From Microbulbifer sp. GL-2 (GTDB lineage Bacteria; Pseudomonadota; Gammaproteobacteria; Pseudomonadales; Cellvibrionaceae), in the NCBI RefSeq assembly GCF_007183175.1, contig NZ_AP019807.1, forward strand, positions 186,001 to 250,000: 64,000 bases of DNA. Reading direction: 5' to 3'. The notes under the pieces were generated by a model, which did not search any database, was not told the origin of the DNA, and worked only from the letters and a program-made list of their open reading frames with translations. How positions within the stretch are numbered: the first letter of the stretch is position 1; each line of letters opens with the position of its first letter. A program made the translations under genes and the position numbers. This document shows positions 35,456 to 43,398 of the stretch, piece by piece.

Positions 35456-35638
35456 CTACAACGATTGAATTAAGTTTGTAAACCAATCGAAAGTAAAAAC
35501 GGTTGTATAAATTTTTAAGAAGACTACTCCAACAAACACCACGATTAAAGCAGCTTTAAGCTTGCGACTTTTTATATTGTTCCAAAATAAAATTTTTGAG
35601 TTGATCTCACTTTTAACTTTTTCAATTCCTTCTTTCAC
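35456..35638 (-). CDS. Small single-span membrane protein
   Basis: 60 residues: a charged helix (MKEGIEKVKSEINSKILFWN), one hydrophobic span (about 30-50) and a short tail FDWFTNLIQSL. Too short for a family call. Its size and topology would fit a small toxin-like or accessory protein, but no partner gene is seen. Supported by its position between two attC-like sites. Confidence 0.5.
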   Translation of the reverse strand: MKEGIEKVKSEINSKILFWNNIKSRKLKAALIVVFVGVVFLKIYTTVFTFDWFTNLIQSL

Positions 35639-35684
35639 AAACCATTTCCCTATGCTGATAAAAGTTTAACTCTGAACAAAAATA

Positions 35685-35733
35685 TAACGTCCGCTGGAGG
35701 GCTGAAAGCCCGTAACGAACTGCAGCGCCTTGT
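35685..35733 (-). repeat. attC-like site, left part; split by the intact IS110 element
   Basis: Starts TAACGTCCGCTGGAG; arm CGCTGGAG at 35692-35699 pairs with CTGCAGCG at 35720-35727 with one mismatch. After CTTGT at 35729-35733 the IS begins. The rest of the site (TGTTAAATG) resumes at 36926. Confidence 0.75.
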
Positions 35734-35957
35734 ATGGTTGTTCTTGTCCGATTCTGATGTTGAAAACCCTTTTCGCTAACGGGTAAATTGAGACCCACCT
35801 TCGGCGGCCACCGAAGGCCTTGTTTATCACAGTTCGCTGCAGCGCCGGTTCGTAAAAGACCGATAACAAGTATGAACGTGATAAGCACTCACTAGGCATA
35901 ACTCGAATAGTCATGTGGGCCTCGAGCCCGAATAGCAAGGCGGAGATAGCTTATCTT
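35734..35957 (+). ncRNA. Candidate IS110 bridge RNA leader
   Basis: The 224-bp non-coding left end is conserved in two otherwise decayed copies (23679-23830 and 26363-26582). It contains a stem CCTTCGG/CCGAAGG at 35798-35817. CTGCAGCGCC at 35837-35846 repeats the 10 bases immediately left of the insertion point (35720-35729). IS110-group elements encode a bridge RNA in this position that pairs with the target and donor. Expression and structure are not shown by the sequence. Confidence 0.55.
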
Positions 35958-36899
35958 ATGGAACCTCAAGAGATCAATGTCGGTATCGATACTAGCAGCA
36001 AACAGCTCGATATCTTTGTGAGACCAACTGGCCAATTCTTTAGTGTTACCAATGATAAGGATGGTATTAAGGACGCCATTAAACAACTACAACCCCTTAA
36101 ACCCAAAAGAGTACTTATCGAGTCCACAGGAAGGCTTGAACTGGAGTTTGTCTGTGCTGCCCACAAAGCAGGATTGCCGATAGTTGTTTGCAATCCTTCG
36201 CAGGTAAGAAACTTTGCAAAGTCAGCGGGGCGACTCGCCAAAACTGACAAGCTGGATGCTGTCGACATTGCTCACTTTGGGGAGGCAATGAAGCCGAGGC
36301 TATCGTCGATAAAACCTGAAAAATTGAGAAATATCAGTGACTTACTGGCTGTAAGAAGCCAGTGCTTGGAGATGGGCACCATGCAAAAGAACCGCCTTAA
36401 GCGAATGCCTAAATCTGTACACAAACCTATTCAAGCCATATTGAAAGCCATTAAAAAAGAGTTAGAAGTAATCGACAAGCAGCTGGATAAACTCGTTAGC
36501 AGTATTGCCGAGTGGCGACAAAAACGTGACCTATTGTTAAGTGCTAAAGGGGTCGGGAATGTGTTGGCCTACACCCTGATGAGCGAACTACCGGAATTGG
36601 GAAAACTGAACCGAAAAGAGATTGCTGCACTCGTTGGTATCGCCCCAATGAACCGAGATAGCGGCAGCTTCCAGGGTAAGAGATATATTCGAGGCGGAAG
36701 GCATCGCGTACGCACAGTTCTGTTTGTTTCCATCATGTCGGCCATCCAGTGCCATCCTAAATTAAAGCCAATGTATAAACGCTTAGTCGACGCTGGCAAG
36801 CCTAAGAAAGTGGCCCTCATTGCATGTATGAGAAAGCAACTTACCATTCTGAATACGATGGTAAAAAACAACACATACTGGGATGAAAATATGGCTTAA
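35958..36899 (+). CDS. IS110-family transposase (DEDD plus Tnp serine domain)
   Basis: 313 residues from ATG at 35958 (an upstream start at 35913 lies in the leader). The RuvC-like DEDD domain has Asp in NVGIDTSSKQLD, Glu in VLIESTG and Asp residues in KTDKLDAVDIAHF. The C-terminal Transposase_20 domain has SAKGVGNVLAYTLMSELPEL then ALVGIAPMNRDSGSFQGKR, with the catalytic Ser in RDSGS, and GGRHRVRTVLFVS. It would recombine the element into attC sites guided by the leader RNA. The gene looks intact. Confidence 0.9.
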   Translation: MEPQEINVGIDTSSKQLDIFVRPTGQFFSVTNDKDGIKDAIKQLQPLKPKRVLIESTGRLELEFVCAAHKAGLPIVVCNPSQVRNFAKSAGRLAKTDKLDAVDIAHFGEAMKPRLSSIKPEKLRNISDLLAVRSQCLEMGTMQKNRLKRMPKSVHKPIQAILKAIKKELEVIDKQLDKLVSSIAEWRQKRDLLLSAKGVGNVLAYTLMSELPELGKLNRKEIAALVGIAPMNRDSGSFQGKRYIRGGRHRVRTVLFVSIMSAIQCHPKLKPMYKRLVDAGKPKKVALIACMRKQLTILNTMVKNNTYWDENMA

Positions 36900-36927
36900 A
36901 AGCTTGACGAAGAACCATAGTCACTTG

Positions 36928-37785
36928 TTAAATGTTTTCGTGAACCTTATTTTTAGTTAGACTACTCTTGTAAATAGCAAACATTTCTTCTGGACTTTTA
37001 CCGTAAACTGATTTGAATGCATCGTTGAATGTCTCCCCATTTTCCAGAGCACGAATAAGCTCAATCCCGCCATTTGGGTGCAGAAACTCATAGAATAGGG
37101 AAGCCTGCCGGTAGTTCATATGTTGCTGGTACCAAGGTTTAGGCCAATCATCATTCGCCACAACATAGTTTAAAGGCCAAGGGTCGCTGAAAAGAGAACT
37201 TTCGTCTACCACGACTATGTGCTTTCCGTTATAAATGTACTCTAAGGCTTTTTTTCGGCTAACCTTATTAGCTCCACCGCCATTCGATGCAAACGTAGCC
37301 AAACCTTCCTGATACCACTGAGGTATAAAACTGGCTCTGAAGGTCGATATTTGTTGACGAAGGTGCAAATGTGATAACTCATGTGCCAGCCATCGTGAAT
37401 AATCTTCATGAGTGACTACATAAGACTTTAAAAATAAGCCATTCGAACTCACCGCAGCTAAAATACCGCTATCAATTCCTGTATATTTAGCAAAGCACTC
37501 CCTTGTATCGCAAAGATGAACGACTGGCGGATTGATGAATGGTTTTCCATGCACTATTTCGATATCTTTGACTTTTTCATCTAGCACATTCCGAATCAGT
37601 AAAGCTTGGTCTTCCATCCCTTCCTTGTACAGAATCCGATCATCTCCGCCCAAAGTTAAAAAGTCTTCTTTTGCTGGAGATTGCCTCTCCACAGGAAAAA
37701 AGTCTGAGCAGCCAACTAAAGCTGAAAAAGCGATAGCAAGGGCACCATAAATAGACCGTGACGACCGAATTCTAGAAAAAAGCAT
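36928..37785 (-). CDS. Lipoprotein with a zinc-metallopeptidase (HExxH) motif, peptidase MA-like
   Basis: 285 residues. A lipobox near residue 26 (AFSALVGC) gives a lipoprotein. The gluzincin motif HELSH is in SRWLAHELSHLHLRQQ near residue 135, and the third-ligand Glu is in QWYQEGLATFAS. The C-terminal YEFLHPNGGIELIRALENGE is typical of peptidase MA-like proteins. It is probably a periplasmic or outer-membrane-anchored peptidase. Its attC lies on the low-coordinate side and is broken by IS110. Activity is not proven. Confidence 0.75.
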   Translation of the reverse strand: MLFSRIRSSRSIYGALAIAFSALVGCSDFFPVERQSPAKEDFLTLGGDDRILYKEGMEDQALLIRNVLDEKVKDIEIVHGKPFINPPVVHLCDTRECFAKYTGIDSGILAAVSSNGLFLKSYVVTHEDYSRWLAHELSHLHLRQQISTFRASFIPQWYQEGLATFASNGGGANKVSRKKALEYIYNGKHIVVVDESSLFSDPWPLNYVVANDDWPKPWYQQHMNYRQASLFYEFLHPNGGIELIRALENGETFNDAFKSVYGKSPEEMFAIYKSSLTKNKVHENI

Positions 37786-37791
37786 CCTTAC

Positions 37792-37974
37792 CTAAACCCC
37801 ATCATTTTTTTGTTTTGCGACCAAGGCAAATGGAATGGCGATAGGCCCTAGAAGTCCCCCTATAAAAGCCCAGAATAATCCATTTAAATGACGTTTTCGC
37901 GCGATCGAAGCACAAATAATCATGCTCGTAAGGACCAAAATGAATATAAGACTCATCATGTCATATTTCCTCAT
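37792..37974 (-). CDS. Small membrane protein
   Basis: 60 residues with two hydrophobic spans, MSLIFILVLTSMIICASIA and GLFWAFIGGLLGPIAIPFAL, separated by RKRHLN. Only 6 bp separate it from the peptidase gene and there is no attC between them, so they form a two-gene cassette; the small protein may assist or be co-expressed with the peptidase. The second span resembles the short phage-type GLLGPIAI membrane proteins seen widely in bacteria. Confidence 0.55.
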   Translation of the reverse strand: MRKYDMMSLIFILVLTSMIICASIARKRHLNGLFWAFIGGLLGPIAIPFALVAKQKNDGV

Positions 37975-38000
37975 AAGTAACGGTTCCCAGCTCGGAAACT

Positions 38001-38069
38001 TAACGCCGTGCTTTGCGGCAAGTTTGGAGTGCAGCGGAAAAATTGTTCGACAACAGCACCTTGTAGGCA
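38001..38069 (-). repeat. attC-like site
   Basis: Starts TAACGCCGTGCT and ends CAGCACCTTGTAGGC; arms GTGCT and AGCAC pair. The last box has TTGTAGGC in place of TTGTTAGGC. Confidence 0.7.
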
Positions 38070-38075
38070 GTGGGG

Positions 38076-38558
38076 CTACGCATATAGCTCACCAACCTGT
38101 ATATCTAGTTCAGAAGCCTTTGCAATACGGTATGAACCAGGCTCTACCTCGCTTACACCCTCAAGGATACCCATTTCACTCTTTTTAAAGATACACTTCT
38201 CGGAAGTGCTGTAATAGAAATGAAAGATACCTTGCAGTTCACAATTTTCATCTTCGTGAGAATAGGTAAATAATGACTCACAAATGTAGAGAATCGTTCC
38301 TTTTACTCGATTTTTGTTTTCCTTTCGCAGCCACTTACTAGCTCCAACTGCTTCTTTATGGCCACAGTTGGTCATAGGCAATTGATCGATTTCTGTTTCC
38401 CCAAGAGTCTTAAGCCAAAAATCAAAGTCATCTGTTTTATACAAAGATTTAGCTTGGCTAAGTATGGGCTTGAAGTCACTTACAAGACCAACCTTACTCT
38501 TGGAAAGAGCACTCTCAATCTTTGAGATCAAATTGTTTTGGTGACTACTAAAGTTCAT
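38076..38558 (-). CDS. Hypothetical cassette protein
   Basis: 160 residues, cytoplasmic, no known motif. DFWLKTLGETEIDQLPMTNC and GTILYICESLFTYSHEDENC suggest an alpha-beta protein with conserved-looking Cys residues. It is flanked by attC-like sites. I do not recognise it. Confidence 0.6.
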   Translation of the reverse strand: MNFSSHQNNLISKIESALSKSKVGLVSDFKPILSQAKSLYKTDDFDFWLKTLGETEIDQLPMTNCGHKEAVGASKWLRKENKNRVKGTILYICESLFTYSHEDENCELQGIFHFYYSTSEKCIFKKSEMGILEGVSEVEPGSYRIAKASELDIQVGELYA

Positions 38559-38570
38559 TATTCGTGACTG

Positions 38571-38641
38571 CTAACGCCGCCACAACCGGCGCGAGGGGTG
38601 AGCGTCCGGCGCCGAAGACGCGTAGTTAATGGCCTTGTTTG
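38571..38641 (-). repeat. attC-like site
   Basis: Starts CTAACGCCGCCACAACCGGC and ends GGCCTTGTTTG; inner stem CCGGCGC/GCGCCGG is partly paired. It is the attC nearest to the array's promoter end seen in this window. Confidence 0.7.
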
Positions 38642-39051
38642 TTGCTTTTACTTTCAACATGGCGTTTAAAATTATTAAGGATGCTTTGCCAGCCTTGCTT
38701 TTGTTGCTCTGCTGCGTTTTCATCCTCAGCCTCGAAAGATTCAACAACTCTTACTCCGTTCGCCGTTTCAGTAAATTCAACAATTACAGCTCGATCATCA
38801 TCAAGCGTAAAATGTATCCTTTCCCTAGGTGAAACTTTGGTAAAGGAACCTTCGAAATCGAAACCCATAGACCCATCTTTTGCTTCCATTCGATAGTTAA
38901 ATGTTCCACCTACGTTCAGATTTATATCTGCCTTAGGGCAGCACCATTCATCTAGTGCGAAATTCCATTGGACAATGTCTTCAGGGTTAACCCAAGCATC
39001 CCAAACAACAGGAAGTGGTGCATTTACTTCTGTCTCAATCGTGATCTTCAT
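38626..39051 (-). CDS. SRPBCC/AHSA1-domain protein
   Basis: 141 residues. MKITIETEVNAPLPVVWDAW then VNPEDIVQWNFALDEWCCPK, GGTFNYRMEAKDGS and RERIHFTLDDDRAVIVEF mark an AHSA1-type START-like fold; VRVVESFEAEDENAAEQQKQ then WQSILNNFKRHVES is the usual C-terminal helix. This SRPBCC type is common in integron arrays. It is the first gene of the array by transcription order; upstream of it the array ends. Confidence 0.85.
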   Translation of the reverse strand: MKITIETEVNAPLPVVWDAWVNPEDIVQWNFALDEWCCPKADINLNVGGTFNYRMEAKDGSMGFDFEGSFTKVSPRERIHFTLDDDRAVIVEFTETANGVRVVESFEAEDENAAEQQKQGWQSILNNFKRHVESKSNKQGH

Positions 39052-39398
39052 TCTTTCTCCTAACTTTAATCTTTGCGGGCAACTAACAGTTAATTCAAAA
39101 GCAGCATCTTTATATCACCCTTCTCTATAATTCCAAAGCCTGCCAACCAAGATCGTCCAAAAAGGCGTTGAAGATCAATAAGTTACCCTTAACTGGCACA
39201 GATGTTTTAAAAAAGATATATAGCAGCTTCTATATAATTCTATATTTTCGCTGCTATATATCTTTATGGGAGGTCGTTACGAATCAATGAGTTATCGATC
39301 TTCTTCCAGGAATAGAAGAGGCTGCTCTTGAATTCTGATATGCAGAGCGAGATTCAACTGTCAAAACTCCCTTAACTAATAACTTGTGGGCGCCTTTG

Positions 39399-39530
39399 AT
39401 GGGAATTCCCTCCGACATCCCCCTATCCGCGCACCGTGAAGAAACCTATGCCCACACCCAAAAAGAACAAAAAATGAGCTTTTCGGGTCATAAAAAAGTA
39501 GCCTCTCCAAGGATGGAAGCCGCTTCCTAA
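39399..39530 (+). pseudogene. Decayed csrA fragment
   Basis: The frame reads MGIPSDIPLSAHREETYAHT then QKEQKMS, which aligns with the C-terminal half of the intact CsrA at 40762-40950 (SLPVHREEIYIRIQKEQ). The N-terminal beta strands with the RNA-binding residues are not found upstream. It is probably the remains of a second csrA copy. Confidence 0.5.
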
Positions 39531-40121
39531 GCCTCCGCCTCTACGAATCACAGCGGCGGCACCTTTATTAAGGGTATGTTATCTTTGAGGCAGACGACAT
39601 CGCGCCCTCACTACCCTATTTTCATACGTGAGAAAATAGCCCACCTTCCTCTTATTTACAGAGAGCTGAAAATAATTAACGAAAGGCATAGTCACCTGTT
39701 GTGCATTGACCAGACATTGCCTCCAGAGAATTTTAGGGAAAAAATATATTCATCCCTAACCGCACGACACAACACTGCACTTGATGTTTACAGCAGATAA
39801 AAATGGCAAATACTGTATATCAATGCAGCACAAGAGGAGCGCTCCTAAGGATATTTTTCACAGATTAGCGGCTAAAACTGATAGATTTATGGATATGCTG
39901 TGTCAGTATATTCGAAAAAGGGGATATCGTACCGAATAGAGTAAACCTATGCTCACTGGATAAAGTGATTCTTCTTACTTAACCCCCTATAAAACCTCGA
40001 TCATTGAATATTGGATAGACCGGTATCGACATGCAGCCTCACATTTCTCTGAGATCGACTGGCAGATTCTAAGTATTGGCAATAATAAAAACTCCGCATC
40101 GACAAAGATGCTTTTAAATCT

Positions 40122-40235
40122 ATCAAGATGCAGCATGTCATCGACTTGGTACGAGGCTACTTTTGCAGGGAAGAGTTGCCTGTGGCCGAGGTTTGGTACA
40201 TAGCCGGCTATGTTTGTTATTCCCCCCTTCAATAG
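40122..40235 (+). pseudogene. Possible AraC-family C-terminal remnant
   Basis: The frame VIDLVRGYFCREELPVAEVW then YIAGYVCYSPLQ resembles the second helix-turn-helix of AraC proteins (compare HYLARSSLHLVEISFMLGF in the gene at 10113). Only 37 codons are seen and the flanks are not coding. This is a weak call. Confidence 0.25.
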
Positions 40236-40761
40236 GTAATTCAACTTTTCCAAGCAAGTGAATAATAAAATATAGGCGCTAAAATTATCTTATTGGATAT
40301 TATTAAGTTTTTTTCATTTCAAAACTGCGTAAAATCGATAAATATTTACCAGTATCATGATTTGTGATTAACAAGCTTCTGCAAAGCCCATACCAGAAAG
40401 AAGCTCCAAGAATTCCCTAAAAGAACCCCCTCTCAAAGGAGAACGGTAGCGTGACGTAAGAGTAAGTAAAAGGCGCTGACCCAAGGTGTTGCACCACCAG
40501 GGGCCAGCTAACCAAATTGATAATCACACTATCAAAGTGGCTATATGCATAGTACGCTAGAAACCCACTCGTCTTCAATAAAGTGGTATAGACTCAGTAG
40601 CTTGGGGCGATTCTCCAGGCTCTGGGAGCGTTACGTCCGCCTTTTCTTCTTCTGTGCCTACCGTTCTCGTGCCCCGCCTCACACTCCCTTTAAGCATTAC
40701 TTTCTTGGCCACCCCATTGGGGAGTACCCACCCATGATTCATGTCTCAAAGGGAAATGTTT

Positions 40762-40950
40762 ATGTTGATCTTAAAGCGCCGGACTGGCGAGAACCTAAGA
40801 ATCGGAAGCAATGTCTCAGTTACAGTTCTGGAGGTTAAGGGTAACCAGGTAAAAATAGGAATCCATGCACCCAAATCCCTACCCGTTCATCGTGAAGAAA
40901 TTTATATACGCATCCAAAAAGAGCAGGAACTCGAGAATGGAACTCATTGA
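40762..40950 (+). CDS. csrA: CsrA-family RNA-binding regulator
   Basis: 62 residues from ATG at 40762, chosen because family members start MLIL and AAAGGGA lies upstream; starts at 40741 and 40756 would add residues. The sequence MLILKRRTGENLRIGSNVSV then KGNQVKIGIHAPKSLPVHRE and IYIRIQKEQELENG keeps the key N-terminal strand and the RNA-binding Arg in VHREEIY. It binds GGA motifs in mRNA leaders as a dimer. It stands alone beside the integron array, so it is probably an accessory paralogue rather than the main housekeeping copy. Confidence 0.88.
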   Translation: MLILKRRTGENLRIGSNVSVTVLEVKGNQVKIGIHAPKSLPVHREEIYIRIQKEQELENGTH

Positions 40951-41238
40951 GGAACAATTTTTTTCGGAAATGAGATCTCACCGGGAGCCCCCGTGAGGCA
41001 GAGCAACAAACTGATTAGCGGATGCATTCACTGCTATTCAATTTACTATAAAAGCGCTTGCTCCCATGTAAGCGGTTCCTCCTTGGAAACATATTTTATC
41101 TCGGGGCATGGGACTTCCATTTATCTCTGGATCAAATCATATTTTATGAAATGGCATCCATCTTTGTCACGATTACCATCTCTTTTTTGGCTTACTTGTT
41201 TTACAAGAAATGCCCTAGATCTCTATTGGAAAGGCAAT

Positions 41239-41270
41239 AAAAAAGGGCGAACAATGTTCACCCTTTTTTA
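41239..41270. terminator. Bidirectional terminator
   Basis: AAAGGGCGAAC and GTTCACCCTTT form a stem (one mismatch) between A and T runs. It lies just downstream of the SDR stop on the minus strand. In the preceding 41.0-41.24 kb a 29-codon ORF (MASIFVTITISFLAYLFYKK) ends near 41240, but its support is weak. Confidence 0.7.
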
Positions 41271-41288
41271 TCTGGAATTACTTAATCA

Positions 41289-42050
41289 CTAAATACGTGC
41301 ACCGCCATCAATATCTATGACTCGGCCGGTAAAATAGTCATTTTCCAGGATATACGCCACAGTTGAAGCCACCTCATCCTGTTCGCCCAGGCGTCGCAGA
41401 GGCACCTGTTTCACCAAGCTGTCCAGAATTTCCGGACGCATTTGCGCAACCATATCTGTGCCGATAAAGCCGGGGGCAATTGCGGCTACACGCACACCAT
41501 AGCGGGCCAGTTCACGGGCCCAGGTTACTGTCATGGCGGCAACACCGGCCTTACTAGCAGAATAGTTTGTCTGCCCCATATTGCCGGCACGGGATAGGCT
41601 GGAGATGTTCACCATCACTCCGCCCTTGCCGCTTTCTGCCATGATGCCAGCAGCAGCGCGGCCACAAAGGAATACACCGGTCAGGTTTACATCGATTACC
41701 GACTGCCACTGGGACAGGGACATACGGTCAGTAACCTTTCCTTCCTTACACTTAAGCAACATGCCATCACGCATAATACCGGCATTATTGATCAATACCT
41801 GTATGCCACCAAAATCTTCAGCAATCTGCAGAAAGCCTTTATCAACTTCCTCTTCATTGGCGACATTCATCACGTAACTGCGCGCTTCTACGCCGAACTG
41901 TTCGCAGGAGGAAACACTCTCCTTTAAACCCTCTTCGTTGACATCAATCAGTGCCAAGCGGGCTCCGCGCTCCGCCAGATAAACAGCCATGGCTCTTCCC
42001 AACCCTTGGCCCGCACCGGTAATCGCCACAATACTGCCGGCAATCTGCAT
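41289..42050 (-). CDS. SDR-family oxidoreductase (FabG-like)
   Basis: 253 residues. NAD(P)-binding motif ITGAGQGLGRAMA, NNAG in LINNAGIMRDG, catalytic Ser in VNISSLSRAG and YxxxK in NYSASKAGVAAM; APGFIGTDM is the FabG-type segment. It probably reduces a 3-oxoacyl thioester or similar carbonyl. It is a single gene with a terminator after it, in a region returning to conserved gene content. Confidence 0.88.
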   Translation of the reverse strand: MQIAGSIVAITGAGQGLGRAMAVYLAERGARLALIDVNEEGLKESVSSCEQFGVEARSYVMNVANEEEVDKGFLQIAEDFGGIQVLINNAGIMRDGMLLKCKEGKVTDRMSLSQWQSVIDVNLTGVFLCGRAAAGIMAESGKGGVMVNISSLSRAGNMGQTNYSASKAGVAAMTVTWARELARYGVRVAAIAPGFIGTDMVAQMRPEILDSLVKQVPLRRLGEQDEVASTVAYILENDYFTGRVIDIDGGARI

Positions 42051-42134
42051 AATGAACTCCTCATCTGAACTTTTTTAATTTTATTTCTTTAACGCCTGAT
42101 TTCCCGATTTATCAACAGCTATACCTTCAGGGTA

Positions 42135-43247
42135 TTACCATTGATAACCGACGCCGACGGTTACTTTAGTATCTTCTTTTTCACTTTCCAGCGATGGTGT
42201 ATTGTCATACTGCCACTGGTAGCCAATTTCCATCAGTACGCCCTCAACCAGCGGGGTACGTACTCCCACCGTGGCATTTGCCTGGTAGTCATCACTGTGA
42301 TCAAAAGACTGTAATGTCTCCTGATTAAAATAGATTTCCGGTCCCAGGGAAAATTTATAACGGTAATCCAGCGCAACACGACCCGCCACATATTGGTCGT
42401 CCTGATTCTCACTTAATTCCGCATCAATAAAATCTTCCTGCAGACTACTGATACCACCTTCCAGCGAAAATTCTGTCTTGTCTGTTTCGAAAAACTGGTA
42501 ACCGAGACCGAGACCCATGGTAGTACCCAGGTCCAGGTTCCGCGCTTCCTCATGTTCCCAGGCGGTGTTTGCTACAGCAAACCACTTCTCTGCGAAAATC
42601 CAGCGCAGGTCATAGGCCAGCTGGTACTTTTCCAGCGCCCCATCGTCTTCACTGTCCTGGTTTTGGTATAGAGCTCCGATCAGGTGTCGGAAATCACCAT
42701 AGCGTATATCCAGGTTGATATTCGCATCCAGGTCTTCCCGCTCGCGGTTACCAGACTCAAAGACCCCTCCTGCACTTACATTACCCTTGAATGCCATCGG
42801 GTTACTGACAAAATGCGGATAGGGTTCTGCGCGTTCCACACCTGGGAAATCGATTAACCAACCACCCCCTTCTGCGCAATACAGTTCCCACTGCTCCTGG
42901 TGGTGGCCCGCAAGAGTGCAGGGTTCTTCGCGCCCGGCAACCTTCAGGTCAATATCCACATCCATGGATACCACCTGGGATTTATCCACCTTCACCTCGC
43001 CAAAGGTTTCGGACTTCCATACCACTTGTTCTGTGTCTACGAGAACCAGCTCACCCTGAATACGATCGCCATTTTCAAGGGTGAGTACGCCCGCAGATAC
43101 CTGCAGGGGGGCAAGGCAGAGAAGTGTTCGGGCAAAAATTCGGGAAATTTGTGTCGATAGAACCACAGGATAACCTTGAAGTTTCTGGATGTGCTTACGG
43201 CCAAAATCGCGATAAAAAGCGCTATTCAAAGGACAATAATGCCACAA
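42135..43247 (-). CDS. DUF481 outer-membrane beta-barrel protein
   Basis: 370 residues in the longest frame; a GTG at about 43163 would give a more usual signal peptide (VLSTQISRIFARTLLCLAPL). The N-terminal domain, LTLENGDRIQGELVLVDTEQ then VVWKSETFGEVKVDKSQVVS, is the usual leader of this family, followed by alternating amphipathic strands (VGVRTPLVEGVLMEIGYQW and YKFSLGPEIYFNQ) ending in VGVGYQW, a typical outer-membrane terminal Trp. A barrel of about 12-14 strands is likely. Function is unknown. Confidence 0.82.
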   Translation of the reverse strand: MWHYCPLNSAFYRDFGRKHIQKLQGYPVVLSTQISRIFARTLLCLAPLQVSAGVLTLENGDRIQGELVLVDTEQVVWKSETFGEVKVDKSQVVSMDVDIDLKVAGREEPCTLAGHHQEQWELYCAEGGGWLIDFPGVERAEPYPHFVSNPMAFKGNVSAGGVFESGNREREDLDANINLDIRYGDFRHLIGALYQNQDSEDDGALEKYQLAYDLRWIFAEKWFAVANTAWEHEEARNLDLGTTMGLGLGYQFFETDKTEFSLEGGISSLQEDFIDAELSENQDDQYVAGRVALDYRYKFSLGPEIYFNQETLQSFDHSDDYQANATVGVRTPLVEGVLMEIGYQWQYDNTPSLESEKEDTKVTVGVGYQW

Positions 43248-43398
43248 CTGTCACAAATGTGGCACGCCATTACTACCCCTTTTGCGCTGCAACACTATGA
43301 TGCCCCGGTTTTCATAAGAGCTCTTATATAGCCTATTCGTCGACAAATACGGCAAACTGGCGGCAAAATATAGTAACTCACAAAGAAATGAGGATTTT

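Larger units (their letters stand above)
35734..36928 (+). mobile_element. IS110-family insertion sequence inserted in attC
   Basis: About 1.2 kb, bounded by the direct repeat CTTGT (35729-35733 and 36924-36928). Subterminal inverted ends are ATGGTTGTTCTTGTC (35734-35748) and GACGAAGAACCAT (36906-36918). Removing the element with one CTTGT restores a normal attC end. It carries a long non-coding leader and one transposase gene on the plus strand, opposite to the cassettes. Two truncated relatives lie at 23.7 and 26.4 kb. Confidence 0.85.
23679..39051. other. Integron-type gene cassette array without a visible integrase (CALIN-like)
   Basis: About 15 kb of small genes, all on the minus strand, most separated by 65-130 bp spacers. 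On the plus strand these begin with TAACGCC-like or GCCTAAC-like ends and finish with CTTGTTAG-like ends. Inner arms next to the ends are complementary within each site but differ between sites, as in attC. Base composition is more AT-rich than the flanks. No tyrosine integrase or clear attI is seen on either side within the window, so the array is either far from its integrase or has lost it. Confidence 0.8.
39052..40761. other. Non-coding junction region with decayed fragments
   Basis: About 1.7 kb with no intact gene. It holds a strong inverted repeat AAGATATATAGCAGC/GCTGCTATATATCTT at 39213-39227 and 39250-39264, a csrA fragment and a possible AraC remnant. No integrase-like frame is seen. 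The bases 39061-39095 (TAACTTTAATCTTTGCGGGC and following) could be an attI-like or degraded recombination site, without strong support. Confidence 0.4.

Noticed and set aside
39052..40761. Search for an integron integrase or attI
   Set aside because: No frame carries tyrosine-recombinase motifs (such as HELRH or a patch of LLYGxGLR); only decayed fragments were found.
40545..40838. Plus-strand ORF of 97 codons before and overlapping csrA
   Set aside because: It overlaps csrA in a different frame and has no recognisable features.
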